Of a stretch of DNA of 64,000 bases, positions 16,153-24,889 are shown in pieces. This DNA is from Sva-07 sp963728355 (GTDB taxonomy: Bacteria > Actinomycetota > Acidimicrobiia > Acidimicrobiales > Ilumatobacteraceae), in contig CAVSJQ010000022.1 of NCBI GenBank assembly GCA_963728355.1, forward strand, positions 248,001 to 312,000, read 5' to 3'. Both the position numbers and the translations under genes were made by a program. A model generated the notes under the pieces. That model searched no databases. It worked only from the letters and a program-made list of their open reading frames with translations, and had not been told where the DNA came from. The first letter of the stretch is position 1. Each line of letters opens with the position of its first letter.

Positions 16153-16764
16153 TCATGCGTACACGATCGCCGCATCGGGCACGACGTCGACCGCCAGGCT
16201 GGATGCCCGGCCGATGCGACGCCCGTCGACGACCACGTCGAGCGGCCGCGAGAATGTCCAGGTGCCCGTACGCAATGACCGGGTGCTCACCCGAGGATGC
16301 GGCACGTGAGTACCGGTGTGCAGGCGACGACGAGCAGCGATCCGCTGGCGTACCGACATCGACGGATCCACCTCGAAGACCTCCATGCGCCCATCGTTCG
16401 GATGGCCGCGCGGGGCGACGTCCCACGCACCGACGAACTCGGCGTTCATCACCGCCAGGATCCGTCCACGGAACCAATGACCTCTACTGCACGGAGAACG
16501 GGCGAGCACGTGTGCGCAAGCGAGGATCGGTGCACCGTCGTCGATCCGGACGCGAAGCAGGTCGATCGAGAACTCGTTGACCGTCGAACGGCGATCGAGC
16601 GGCCGCAGCCCCAGCGTGCGGCCCAGATCGCCGGAGCCGACTGCCACCGGCGGCCCGTCGGCACGGGAGATCGCGCTCGCCAGTGCGGCATCGTCGTCGA
16701 CGACGACGAGATCGCCGGGGCGGGGCACCTCACGTCCCCACGACTCGCCGGGCCGGATGGTCAC
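16153..16764 (-). CDS. Truncated diacylglycerol/lipid-kinase-like protein lacking the catalytic GGDGT region
   Basis: The 203-aa protein matches the C-terminal part of YegS/BmrU-type lipid kinases: AVGSGDLGRTLGL resembles the PLGTGNDFARxLG segment. VMNAEFVGAWDVAPRGHPNDG resembles the N..f.GG..iaP.A.pDG segment, and PLDVVVDGRRIG the strand near the C-terminus. The N-terminal nucleotide-binding part with GGDGT is absent, so kinase activity is unlikely. GTG 16764 overlaps the helY stop in a GTGA, giving coupled translation with helY. Confidence 0.72.
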   Translation of the reverse strand: MTIRPGESWGREVPRPGDLVVVDDDAALASAISRADGPPVAVGSGDLGRTLGLRPLDRRSTVNEFSIDLLRVRIDDGAPILACAHVLARSPCSRGHWFRGRILAVMNAEFVGAWDVAPRGHPNDGRMEVFEVDPSMSVRQRIAARRRLHTGTHVPHPRVSTRSLRTGTWTFSRPLDVVVDGRRIGRASSLAVDVVPDAAIVYA

Positions 16765-19451
16765 GTGGCGGTGGCGGTGGGCGCCGCACTGTCGGCGACG
16801 ACGCCACGGAATGCGGCGTCGGCCGCCCGGCCGGCGGCGCGGCGGGTCGAGGGGTCGGGTGCGATGAGCGCGAGCTGGCGGAGGAGATCGATCAGCTGCT
16901 TGGTCGTGCGCACGAAGTCACCGCCGGTCAGTTCGTCGTCAGCCACGACTTCGGCGAACCCCTCCCCCGCCACCCAGGCATAGGCGATGGCGGCGAAGGT
17001 CGGGTCGGGCGGCCGATGCTCACCGAGCCCCACGGATCGCTCGGTGGCCCGGAGGTCCTCACTGATCGCGGCGAGGCGTCGCCACCGGTTGCGGAGGTCG
17101 TTCGACGAGAACCACGGCGCAGGCGGTGTCTCGGAGCTGCGGTGCTCGTAGACGAGCGTCGACACCAGCGCTGCCAGGTCGGCGGCATCGAGGCCATCGA
17201 GCACCCCCGACCGCACGATCTCGGCGACGAGGAGGTCGGATTCGTGGAAGGTGCGCGCGAGCATCTCCCCGGCCTCGCTCAACGCCCAGCCGGTGCCCTC
17301 GAGATAGCCGTAGGTGACCAGCACGTCGAGGACCCGGTCGAACTCGGCGGCCAGCGAGGTGTTCTTGCCGCTGACGCGCCGTTCGAGGTCGGCGATCTCA
17401 CGCTGGATCCGATCTGCCTGAGCGGCGGCGTTGAGCTTGTCGCGCAGGCCGGGATCGCGAGCCACGGGATGGCTGTCGGCCAAGCGGTCGGTGCGCGGGC
17501 GTCGACGTTTCGTGCTGGGTGCCGGATCGGCCTTCATGCCCCGCAACCGCCTCGCCACGTCGTTGCGGTACTCCTTGCGGTTCGGCGCATAGGTGCTCGG
17601 CAGGGTGATGGTGCCGACCCGCCGAGGGGGCTCGTCGAAGTCCTCGGCCGTGAGGTACATCGACTTGCCGGACCGTGCGATGACGGTGAGCCGGAGCCCC
17701 GATTTGCGGTTGGCGGCGGCGACGAGGGCGGCAGGGCCCTTGTAGGTGCCCTTGGTCGCGTGGATCACGGCGCCCGGGCGCAGTTCAGCGAGCGCATCAT
17801 CGATCGCGTCGAGTCGTGCGGCTCGGCCGGCGACACGCTCATCGCGTTCACGTTCGCGCAACCGACGGTACTCGTCGATGTCGCCGTAGTCGCTGGTGGC
17901 CTTGGATCGCAGTTCGGCGGCCGCCGCGCGACGTCGCTCGAGTCGTGCCTCCAGGCGGACGACGTCACGGTCGGCTTGGTACTGGGCGAACGACAGGTTC
18001 AGGAGATGCCGTGCTTCGTCGCTCGAGTAGGTGCGTACCAGGTTGGCCGCCATGTTGTACGTCGGCCGGAACGCGGAGCGCAGATGGAACGACGAGCTGC
18101 CGGCGAGCTCCGCCACTTCGTCGAAGCGGACCCACGGCGACCACAACACCACGGCCGTGCCGAGATCGTCGATGCCGCGACGCCCGGCGCGCCCGGTGAG
18201 CTGGGTGTACTCCCCCGGGGTGAGCCGTTCGTGGTGTTCACCGGTGAACTTGGTCAGCTTCTCGATCACCACGGTGCGCGCCGGCATGTTGATGCCGACA
18301 GCGAGGGTTTCGGTGGCGAAGACCACTTTGATCAGGCCCTCGACGAAGCATGCTTCGACGACCTCCTTCATCGGAGGCACCATGCCGGCGTGGTGTGCTG
18401 CCACCCCGCTCTCGAGTTGGGTGACGAATTGCTGGAAGCCGAGGACCTCCAGGTCGGCCTCGTCGAGCCCACCCAGGCGGGCGTCGATGATCGCGCGGAT
18501 CGCCGTTCGCTCGCCGGCGTCGACGAGATCGAGTCCGGCGTCGACACACGACTTGGCTGCGGCGTCACACTGGGCCCGGCTGAAGATGAAGAAGATCGCC
18601 GGGAGGAGCCGCCGACGCTCGAGCAGCTCGACCGCCTCCACTCGCCCGGGCGGGGCCAGGACCTTGCGGCCCGAGCCCTGCTGCCCGTTGCGGTCGCTGC
18701 GTCCCCTCGACCGGGTGTCGCCTCCTCGGCCCGGCCGCCCACGCACGGCTGACTCGTCGAGCGCGACGGCGTCGCGGTTCACGTGCCCGCCGACGAAGAC
18801 CGGGAGCATTCTCAGGCGGTGGTTCGTGCGATCGGCGACGAGGTATTCGTTGTCGAGCCGGACCGGTCGCCGGCGCTCGACGATCGCCGCGGTCGGACCG
18901 CGCACCGTGGTGATCCATGCGGCGAGTTCGTCGACGTTGCTGACGGTGGCCGACAGGCACACCAGGCGCACGTGCTGCGGCAGGTGGATGATCACCTCCT
19001 CCCACACCGGGCCCCGGTAGGAGTCCTGCAGGAAGTGCACCTCGTCGAGGACGACGAGGCCGAGGTCGTGCAGCAGCCGCGAGCGTCCGTAGATCATGTT
19101 GCGGAGCACTTCGGTGGTCATCACGACGATGGGTGCGTCGCCGTTGATCGAGTTGTCGCCCGTGAGCAGCCCGACGTTCTCCTCGCCGTGCACGGCGACG
19201 AGGTCACGGTACTTCTGGTTCGAGAGCGCCTTCACCGGCGCCGTGTAGAACGCTCGCCTGCCGTCGTGCCGTGCGGTCGAGATGCCGTACTCGGCAACGA
19301 CCGTCTTGCCGCTGCCGGTCGGCACCGCCACCACGACGTGTTCGTCGCGGTCGAGTGCGTCGAACGACTCGGTCTGGAACCGGTCGAGCGGGAACGGGTA
19401 ACGGGCGGCGAACTCGGCCCGCAGCGCTCGGGGCTCCGGAGGCACGCTCAC
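16761..19451 (-). CDS. helY: Ski2-like DEAD/DEAH-box RNA helicase (HelY-type)
   Basis: The 896-aa helicase has Walker A TGSGKT (45-50), DEVH box (136-139), SAT (CLSATVSN) and the motif VI region QLTGRAGRRGID. Before that come TETLAVGINMPARTVV and a C-terminal DSHCT-like domain ending with VLDGLDAADLAALVSTLVYE. The family unwinds structured RNA using ATP. helY next to tatC and tatB is the arrangement known from mycobacteria. GTG 19451 overlaps the tatC stop (GTGA). A low-complexity Gly/Arg insertion lies near residues 235-265. Confidence 0.92.
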   Translation of the reverse strand: MSVPPEPRALRAEFAARYPFPLDRFQTESFDALDRDEHVVVAVPTGSGKTVVAEYGISTARHDGRRAFYTAPVKALSNQKYRDLVAVHGEENVGLLTGDNSINGDAPIVVMTTEVLRNMIYGRSRLLHDLGLVVLDEVHFLQDSYRGPVWEEVIIHLPQHVRLVCLSATVSNVDELAAWITTVRGPTAAIVERRRPVRLDNEYLVADRTNHRLRMLPVFVGGHVNRDAVALDESAVRGRPGRGGDTRSRGRSDRNGQQGSGRKVLAPPGRVEAVELLERRRLLPAIFFIFSRAQCDAAAKSCVDAGLDLVDAGERTAIRAIIDARLGGLDEADLEVLGFQQFVTQLESGVAAHHAGMVPPMKEVVEACFVEGLIKVVFATETLAVGINMPARTVVIEKLTKFTGEHHERLTPGEYTQLTGRAGRRGIDDLGTAVVLWSPWVRFDEVAELAGSSSFHLRSAFRPTYNMAANLVRTYSSDEARHLLNLSFAQYQADRDVVRLEARLERRRAAAAELRSKATSDYGDIDEYRRLRERERDERVAGRAARLDAIDDALAELRPGAVIHATKGTYKGPAALVAAANRKSGLRLTVIARSGKSMYLTAEDFDEPPRRVGTITLPSTYAPNRKEYRNDVARRLRGMKADPAPSTKRRRPRTDRLADSHPVARDPGLRDKLNAAAQADRIQREIADLERRVSGKNTSLAAEFDRVLDVLVTYGYLEGTGWALSEAGEMLARTFHESDLLVAEIVRSGVLDGLDAADLAALVSTLVYEHRSSETPPAPWFSSNDLRNRWRRLAAISEDLRATERSVGLGEHRPPDPTFAAIAYAWVAGEGFAEVVADDELTGGDFVRTTKQLIDLLRQLALIAPDPSTRRAAGRAADAAFRGVVADSAAPTATAT

Positions 19452-20218
19452 GTGTCGGCCGGACGACGCCTGACGACGAGCCAGCCGAGGAAGATGGCGA
19501 GGAAGTACAAGATGACCATCGGCACGCCGAGCAACGCCATCGTGACCGGATCACCCGATGGGGTGATCACCGCGGCGATGACGGCGATGGCCACGAGCGC
19601 GATCCGCCAACTCGCCATCAGTCTGCGGGGTGTCACCACGCCGAGCGCCTGTAGGCCGAACACGAACACGGGCAGGAGGAAGCCCAGGCCGAACGCGAAG
19701 ATCATCAGACCGATCAGCGCGACGTAGCTCTGCACCGAGAACACCTGGTCGACGTCGGAACCGGACCAGCCGATCAGGAAGTCGAGTGCCTGCCCGATCG
19801 TGAAGTACGCCAGGGCCCCTCCGGCGAGGAACAGGACGACCGACACCGTGACGACCGGCACCGCCCACTTCTTCTCCTTCTTGTTGAGCGCCGGCACGAT
19901 GAAGCGCCAGATCTGCCAGAGCAGCACGGGCAATGCGACCACGATGCCGCCGTAGAGGCCGACCCGCACCCGGGTGGCCAGCCCCTCGGTCGGGCTGAAG
20001 ATGAACAGCTGGGGATCGCAGAAGTCGCGTGGCTTGCGCTCGCACAGCTCGACGTACGGTCGCAGCAGGAAGTCGAGGACCTGGTCGTAGAACGCGATGA
20101 TCAGCACCATCCCGATCGCGACGGCGAGGGCAGACCGGATGATGCGCACCCGCAGCTCGGCAAGGTGCTCCGTGAGCGTCATCGTGTCGGCGTTCGACAT
20201 CTCCTCGTCGGTGGTCAT
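19448..20218 (-). CDS. tatC: Twin-arginine translocase subunit TatC
   Basis: The 256-aa integral membrane protein has the TatC start MTLTEHLAELRVRIIRS and six hydrophobic segments. The conserved periplasmic patch FSPTEGLATRVRVGLYGG (with the family Pro/Glu) follows the first loop. TatC is the receptor for RR signal peptides in the cytoplasmic membrane. ATG 20218 follows a GAGGAG in the short gap after tatB. The molybdopterin oxidoreductase in this window carries a candidate RRRF segment. Confidence 0.95.
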   Translation of the reverse strand: MTTDEEMSNADTMTLTEHLAELRVRIIRSALAVAIGMVLIIAFYDQVLDFLLRPYVELCERKPRDFCDPQLFIFSPTEGLATRVRVGLYGGIVVALPVLLWQIWRFIVPALNKKEKKWAVPVVTVSVVLFLAGGALAYFTIGQALDFLIGWSGSDVDQVFSVQSYVALIGLMIFAFGLGFLLPVFVFGLQALGVVTPRRLMASWRIALVAIAVIAAVITPSGDPVTMALLGVPMVILYFLAIFLGWLVVRRRPADT

Positions 20219-20225
20219 CGGCTCC

Positions 20226-20630
20226 TCACGATGTCGGCGGAGGTTCGTCGGCAGCGGTGCCCGGAGCCGGAGCCGACCAGTCGTTGTCCGGCACAGGGGC
20301 GGACCAGTCGTACTCGGCGGTCGGCGTTCCCGTCGGCGTCGGCGTCGGCGTGGTGTCGGCGTCGTCGAGCACCCGCTGTTCGGCCTCCGCCTCGGCGATG
20401 ATGGCGTTGGGATCTGCGGCGTCGCGGACCAACTTGGCCGTCTCGCGCATCTCCCGCATCGGCTCGTCGAGGGCAGACTTCAGTTCGGATTGGAAGCCGG
20501 TGCTCATCTTCTTCAGTTCGCTGTACGTCTGAGTGAACTTGCGCACGGCATCGGGCAGCTTCTCCGGACCCAACACCACGAGCGCGAGGAGCAGGATGAC
20601 GATGATCTCGCTGCCCTGCAGATTGAACAC
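20226..20630 (-). CDS. tatB: Sec-independent translocase protein TatB (TatA/B family)
   Basis: The 134-aa protein starts MFNLQGSEIIVILLLALVVLGPEKLP: a single transmembrane helix with an embedded Glu and the GPxxLP hinge typical of TatB. An amphipathic helix (TYSELKKMSTGFQSELKSAL) and a Pro/Thr/Asp-rich tail follow. It works with TatC in recognising Tat substrates. The TatA paralogue is not in this window. GTG 20630 is chosen because TAGACT lies exactly 6 nt upstream. Confidence 0.88.
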   Translation of the reverse strand: MFNLQGSEIIVILLLALVVLGPEKLPDAVRKFTQTYSELKKMSTGFQSELKSALDEPMREMRETAKLVRDAADPNAIIAEAEAEQRVLDDADTTPTPTPTGTPTAEYDWSAPVPDNDWSAPAPGTAADEPPPTS

Positions 20631-20636
20631 GGCGGC

Positions 20637-20642
20637 AGTCTA
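20637..20642 (-). promoter_or_regulatory. -10 element of a leaderless promoter (tatB operon)
   Basis: TAGACT on the minus strand is followed by 6 nt and GTG 20630. It likely drives tatB-tatC-helY and the lipid-kinase-like gene, which are joined by overlaps or short gaps. Confidence 0.6.
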
Positions 20643-20665
20643 CGGGCCTGCCATCATGAGTCGGA

Positions 20666-21403
20666 GTGCAACAACGTCTGCCGTCCCTCCTCGATCCACC
20701 GATCACCTTCGCCCACCGCGGGGCACGGGCCCATGCGCCCGAGAACACGCTCGAAGCGTTCCAGTTGGCCCTGCGCCTCGGTGCGTCGGGCCTCGAGAGC
20801 GATGTCTGGCTGACCGCTGACGGTGTCGCCGTGCTCGATCACGACGGCGTCGTCAAGAACGGCCTGCGTCGACGACCCATCACCCTCGTCGACCGTGCAG
20901 CACTGCCCGGACACATCCCCACGCTGCTCGAACTGTTGGAGACGTGCGGAACCGACTTCTCATTGTCGCTCGACCTGAAGGATCCGGAGTCGGCGGCGGC
21001 CATCGTCGACGTGATCAGTGGCGTCGACGCGACGCTCTTGGAGCGGACCTGGTTGTGCGAGCCCAGTCTGAACCGCGTGATCGAGCTACGCGAGCTGTTC
21101 GGCGAGACGCCGGTCCGGCTCCTGCAGACGACGCGGCTCGAACGCATCAAAGGGACGCCGGAACGCCGTGCCGAGTACCTGGCGCGTCACCGTATCGACG
21201 GCATCAATCTGCACCGCACCGACTGGAGCGGTGGCCTCGTCGCTCTGTTCCATCGATTCGGGCTGGTCGCGTTCGGCTGGGACATGCAACACGAGCACGA
21301 ACTCCGTACCGGCCTGCGGATGGGTCTCGACGCCGTCTACAGCGACGTCGTCGACGTGATGGCTGACGCCTTCCGGCAGGAGATCGGCAACCCGCTCGTT
21401 TGA
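20666..21403 (+). CDS. Glycerophosphodiester phosphodiesterase family protein
   Basis: The 245-aa GDPD-fold enzyme has the signature AHRGARAHAPENT (H17, R18, E26, N27), GLESDVWLTADGVAVLDHDG and the late strand VAFGWDM. The ESD and HD residues provide the metal and catalytic set. It hydrolyses glycerophosphodiesters to an alcohol and glycerol-3-phosphate. No signal peptide is visible, so a cytoplasmic location is likely. GTG 20666 lies next to GGAG; the start is not certain. A strong hairpin follows the stop. Confidence 0.87.
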   Translation: MQQRLPSLLDPPITFAHRGARAHAPENTLEAFQLALRLGASGLESDVWLTADGVAVLDHDGVVKNGLRRRPITLVDRAALPGHIPTLLELLETCGTDFSLSLDLKDPESAAAIVDVISGVDATLLERTWLCEPSLNRVIELRELFGETPVRLLQTTRLERIKGTPERRAEYLARHRIDGINLHRTDWSGGLVALFHRFGLVAFGWDMQHEHELRTGLRMGLDAVYSDVVDVMADAFRQEIGNPLV

Positions 21404-21424
21404 TGCGTGGACGCGTTCGGCCAG

Positions 21425-21451
21425 CTCAGAGCCACTGCCAGTGGCTCTGAG
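21425..21451. terminator. Perfect hairpin embedded in the 3' end of lepB
   Basis: CTCAGAGCCAC and GTGGCTCTGAG form an 11-bp perfect stem with a 5-nt loop. It spans the lepB stop and its last eight codons, between convergent genes. It lacks a T run but is well placed to terminate both genes. Confidence 0.6.
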
Positions 21452-22037
21452 GCCAGAACACCACGAAGGCGCGACCGACGAGGTCGTCGTCGTCGATCGT
21501 GCCGATCACCCGGGAATCCTGTGAGCCGCCACGGTTGTCGCCCATGACGAACACGTGGCCGTCAGGCACCACGCCGTCGAGCACGTAGTCCCCGCCGCAG
21601 TCGGTGGGCGTGACCACCTCGGGATCCAGATACGGCTCGTTGAGCACGCGGCCGTCGATGAGCACCGTGCAGTTGCGGACCTCGACGGTCTCGCCCGGCA
21701 GTCCGATGACCCGCTTGATCAGGTCGCGCTCGGATGCGCCGGTGACCTGGTGCAACACCACGACGTCGCCGCGATTGGGATCGTGTAGGCGGTAGGAGAG
21801 CTTGTTGACGAACACGCGGTCGTTCGTGTCGAGCGTCGAGTACATCGACTCGCCTTCGACCACGAAATGGGCGAGGACGAAGGTGCGTACGACGAACGCC
21901 ACCAGCAGGGCGACCGCGATGACGACGAGCCAGTCGAAGAACGCCCGTGCTCCCGGTGGAAGTCTCGAACGAGTGTCGGTATCGGCAGGGGGCTGGCCCG
22001 CTGGCTCTGCGGGAGGTGGATCGAGGGTGTCGGGCAT
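21426..22037 (-). CDS. lepB: Signal peptidase I
   Basis: The protein is about 203 aa with one N-terminal transmembrane helix (WLVVIAVALLVAFVVRTFV). The catalytic Ser is in VEGESMYSTL and the catalytic Lys in DLIKRVIGLPGE. The GDNRGGSQDSR box is close to the family GDNxxxSxDSR. It removes signal peptides on the outer side of the membrane. GTG 22040 and ATG 22037 are adjacent choices. A TACCGT 9 nt upstream of the GTG suggests its own promoter within the 3' end of pafA. Confidence 0.94.
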   Translation of the reverse strand: MPDTLDPPPAEPAGQPPADTDTRSRLPPGARAFFDWLVVIAVALLVAFVVRTFVLAHFVVEGESMYSTLDTNDRVFVNKLSYRLHDPNRGDVVVLHQVTGASERDLIKRVIGLPGETVEVRNCTVLIDGRVLNEPYLDPEVVTPTDCGGDYVLDGVVPDGHVFVMGDNRGGSQDSRVIGTIDDDDLVGRAFVVFWPQSHWQWL

Positions 22038-22061
22038 CACGCGGATGCAACGGTACCGCGC

Positions 22062-23420
22062 TCAGAGGGATTCGATGAGGCGCTCGACGCGTTCGTCGCG
22101 GCTCTTGAACGGATCCTTGCACAGCACCGTCCGTTGTGCCTGGTCGTTGAGCTTCAGGTGCACCCAGTCGACGGTGTAATCGCGCTTGCGTTCCTTGGCA
22201 CGCTTGACGAAATCGCCCCGGAGCCGCGCTCGCGTGGTCTGGGGAGGGACCTCGATCGCCTGCTCGATGTCGGCATCGGTACAGATCCGCTCGATCATGC
22301 CGCGGTCCTGGAGCTTGTAGAACGGGCTCCGAGCTCGGGAGACGTCGTGGTACTGCAGGTCGAGGAGCTGGACGCGGGCGTGGCCGAACGGCAGGTCATG
22401 GCGCTCCCTGAACGCCTCGAGGAGCTTGTACTTGATCACCCAGTCGACCTCGCGGTCGAGTAACAGCGGGTCCTTCTCGATGGTGGTGATGCAGTGCTCC
22501 CACATGTCGAGGGCTTTCTGCTCGAGCGGCGGGAATCCCTGTGACTCGGCATAGCGGAGCGCTCGGTCGAGGTACTCGCGCTGGATGTCGAGCGCGGTCA
22601 CCTCACGGCCGTTGGCGAGTCGGACCGTGCGGCGACAGGTGATGTCGTGGCTGATCTCGCGGATCGCCCTGATGGGGTTCTCCAGGGTCATGTCACGCAG
22701 GACGACGTTGTCGTCCTCGAGCATGCGCAACATGCACGCTGCGGCACCGACCTTGACGAAGTTGGTGTACTCGCTCATGTTGGAGTCGCCGACGATCACA
22801 TGGAGTCGGCGGTACTTCTCCGCGTCGGCGTGCGGTTCGTCACGGGTGTTGATGATCGGACGGCTCCGAGTGGTGGCCGACGACACGCCCTCCCAGATGT
22901 GCTCTGCGCGTTGGGCGATCGAGTACGTCGCTCCCCTGGCGGTCTGCAGCACCTTGCCGGCACCGGTGTAGATCTGCCGCGAGACCAGGAACGGGATCAG
23001 CACCTCGGCGTAGTGGCCGAGGTCGTCCTCCCGGCTGGTCAGGTAGTTCTCGTGGCAGCCGTAGGAGTTGCCGGCGGAGTCGGTGTTGTTCTTGAACAGG
23101 TAGATCGTGCCCCTGATCGACTCCTCGGCGAGGCGCTGTTCGGCCGACTCGACCAGCTGCTCGAGGATCCGCTCCCCCGCCTTGTCGTGGACGACGAGTT
23201 CGTAGAGCGAGTCGCACTCCGGCGTCGCGTACTCGGGGTGCGAGCCGACGTCGAGGTACAAGCGGGCACCGTTCTGGAGGAACACGTTGGAACTACGACC
23301 CCACGACACGACACGCCGGAACAGGTAGCGGGCGACCTCGTCGGGGCTGAGGCGACGCTGACCTCGCAGCGTGCAGGTGACGCCGTACTCGTTCTCGAGC
23401 CCGTAGATGCGTCGGTCCAT
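22062..23420 (-). CDS. pafA: Pup--protein ligase
   Basis: The 452-aa protein, the typical size, begins MDRRIYGLENEYG with the metal-binding Glu (E9). It carries the catalytic Asp in LYLDVGSHPEYATPE (D57). KNNTDSAGNSYGCHENYL and INTRDEPHADAEKYRRLHVIVGDSNMSE are shared with Dop but differ in detail, and there is no Dop-loop insertion. PafA phosphorylates the C-terminal Glu of Pup with ATP and joins it to substrate lysines. The MDRR start is chosen because TAGGTT lies 7 nt upstream. It stands 4.6 kb from the proteasome genes, beside lepB and the tat genes. The usual pafB/pafC regulators are missing here. Confidence 0.96.
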   Translation of the reverse strand: MDRRIYGLENEYGVTCTLRGQRRLSPDEVARYLFRRVVSWGRSSNVFLQNGARLYLDVGSHPEYATPECDSLYELVVHDKAGERILEQLVESAEQRLAEESIRGTIYLFKNNTDSAGNSYGCHENYLTSREDDLGHYAEVLIPFLVSRQIYTGAGKVLQTARGATYSIAQRAEHIWEGVSSATTRSRPIINTRDEPHADAEKYRRLHVIVGDSNMSEYTNFVKVGAAACMLRMLEDDNVVLRDMTLENPIRAIREISHDITCRRTVRLANGREVTALDIQREYLDRALRYAESQGFPPLEQKALDMWEHCITTIEKDPLLLDREVDWVIKYKLLEAFRERHDLPFGHARVQLLDLQYHDVSRARSPFYKLQDRGMIERICTDADIEQAIEVPPQTTRARLRGDFVKRAKERKRDYTVDWVHLKLNDQAQRTVLCKDPFKSRDERVERLIESL

Positions 23421-23427
23421 CACCGGC

Positions 23428-23433
23428 AACCTA
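23428..23433 (-). promoter_or_regulatory. -10 element of a leaderless promoter (pafA)
   Basis: TAGGTT on the minus strand lies 7 nt before ATG 23420. The same hexamer stands 6 nt before the dop ATG. Confidence 0.6.
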
Positions 23434-23458
23434 GCCACGGATCACCGACCTTGCCTGT

Positions 23459-24280
23459 TCAGGCACGCCGGAACTGCACCGATGACCCGGGCGGTGCCTG
23501 CACGAGGTCGGGCAGGTCGTCGGGGTCGACCACGCCGATGACCGGGTACCCGCCGGTGGTCGGATGGTTGGCGAGCATGACGATCGGTTCGCCGGCAGGC
23601 GTGATCTGGACGGCGCCGGCGGTCAGACCGACGCTCGCCATCTGTGGCCTCGAGCGTGTCGAACGCAGGAACTCACCGGCCGCCAACCGCACACCGACTC
23701 TGCTGAGCTCGTTGCTGATGCGCCAGGGACGGCCGATGAGGCAGCGGACTCCGCCGATGAACCAGTCGTGCTGCGGCCCGTCCCAGATCCGCACCTGCGC
23801 TCCGGCGGCGCGGCGCAACGGGGCATGGTCAGCGGCCAGTGGCGACTGCGGATCCGGACCGATGGGCACCGGCGACCCGGCGACCAGCGGCGCAGGCCCG
23901 ACTCCGCCCAACGTGTCGTGGCTGCGTGAACCGAGCACCCGGTCGACGTCGATCCCACCGCGCACGGCCAGGTACGCCCAGACGGAATCCGCTGGCGCGT
24001 CGACACGGATCCTCGCTCCGGCGCTGATCGTGTGGCGGCTCGCATCGGCGCTCGTGGCGATCACCAGCGGGCGCAGCGCCTCGACGACCAGTGCTCCCAT
24101 CGTCTCGATGGTCGCCGCATCCGGCGGGTTGCCGACGAGCCGGTTCATCGCGTCGTGCGTGCGCTGGTCGACCGCCCCGGCCGCCGGCACGCCGAGATGG
24201 GCCAGCCCGCGGCGGCCCTGGTCCTGCACCGTCGTGGCGAAGCCGACCTGGACGATGCGCAGCGCCGGTTCGCTCGTCAT
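23459..24280 (-). CDS. pxpC: 5-oxoprolinase subunit C (biotin-dependent carboxyltransferase family, KipA-like)
   Basis: The 273-aa protein has the family opening LRIVQVGFATTVQDQGRRGLAHLGVPAAGAVD and conserved ITPAGEPIVMLANHPTTGGYPVIG. With PxpA and PxpB it forms the ATP-dependent 5-oxoprolinase that opens 5-oxoproline to glutamate. The ATG at 24280 overlaps the pxpB stop (ATGA), the usual B-C arrangement. It ends 39 bp before pafA. Confidence 0.92.
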   Translation of the reverse strand: MTSEPALRIVQVGFATTVQDQGRRGLAHLGVPAAGAVDQRTHDAMNRLVGNPPDAATIETMGALVVEALRPLVIATSADASRHTISAGARIRVDAPADSVWAYLAVRGGIDVDRVLGSRSHDTLGGVGPAPLVAGSPVPIGPDPQSPLAADHAPLRRAAGAQVRIWDGPQHDWFIGGVRCLIGRPWRISNELSRVGVRLAAGEFLRSTRSRPQMASVGLTAGAVQITPAGEPIVMLANHPTTGGYPVIGVVDPDDLPDLVQAPPGSSVQFRRA

Positions 24281-24879
24281 GCGTGCACCTGGCGGAAACG
24301 CACGGCCCGTCCGGGTCCCAACAGTGCCGGTGGCCGGCGGTCGGCATCCCACAGTGTGGCCGTCGTGTGCCCGATCAGGTACCACCCGCCCGGCGACGCC
24401 GAGGGGTACACGCACGAGTAGCCCGCTGCGATGCCGATCGAGCCGGCGGGCACCGACGTCCGCGGCGTGTCGCGGCGCGGGACGTGGAGACGCCGATCGA
24501 TGCCGCGCAGGTAGGCGAACCCTGGACTGAATCCGCAGAAGGCGACTTCGTATGCGCCCGTGGCGTGCAGACGCACGACGTCGTCGACGGACACCTGGGC
24601 GACAAGGGCCAACTCGGCGATGTCGGGGCCGTCGTACACGACATCGATGGTGACTGGATGCTCGGCGGTCGGTGACGGAGGTGCCGGAACGACCGTGTCG
24701 AGGAGGAGGCCGATCGCCTCGTGACGCTCGCGGACACAGCGCACGACCACGGTCGACTCCGCCGGAACGATCTCGTCGACGCCCGGAACCCTCATCGCCT
24801 CGACGGCGTGGGCCCAGGCGGACGGCGATGCAACGTCCTCCAGGAGCCAGGCTGCTGGTCCGTACGGCCGTCGTCGCAT
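24277..24879 (-). CDS. pxpB: 5-oxoprolinase subunit B (KipI/allophanate hydrolase subunit 1 family)
   Basis: The 200-aa protein carries the KipI signature VAFCGFSPGFAYLRG and PRTSVPAGSIGIAAGYSCVYP, followed by GGWYLIGHT. It partners with PxpC. ATG 24879 leaves a 10-nt gap after pxpA. The N-terminus (GPAAWLLE) fits the family start. The three genes form a complete A-B-C operon. Confidence 0.92.
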   Translation of the reverse strand: MRRRPYGPAAWLLEDVASPSAWAHAVEAMRVPGVDEIVPAESTVVVRCVRERHEAIGLLLDTVVPAPPSPTAEHPVTIDVVYDGPDIAELALVAQVSVDDVVRLHATGAYEVAFCGFSPGFAYLRGIDRRLHVPRRDTPRTSVPAGSIGIAAGYSCVYPSASPGGWYLIGHTTATLWDADRRPPALLGPGRAVRFRQVHA

Positions 24880-24889
24880 CGTTCGTGCG

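Noticed and set aside
16683..18752. Plus-strand open frame of 689 codons opposite helY
   Set aside because: The minus-strand frame has intact helicase motifs; the antisense product has no recognisable domain.
22647..24530. Plus-strand open frame of 627 codons spanning pafA and pxpC antisense
   Set aside because: It crosses two unrelated genes on the other strand and has no motif; a shadow of GC-biased codon use.
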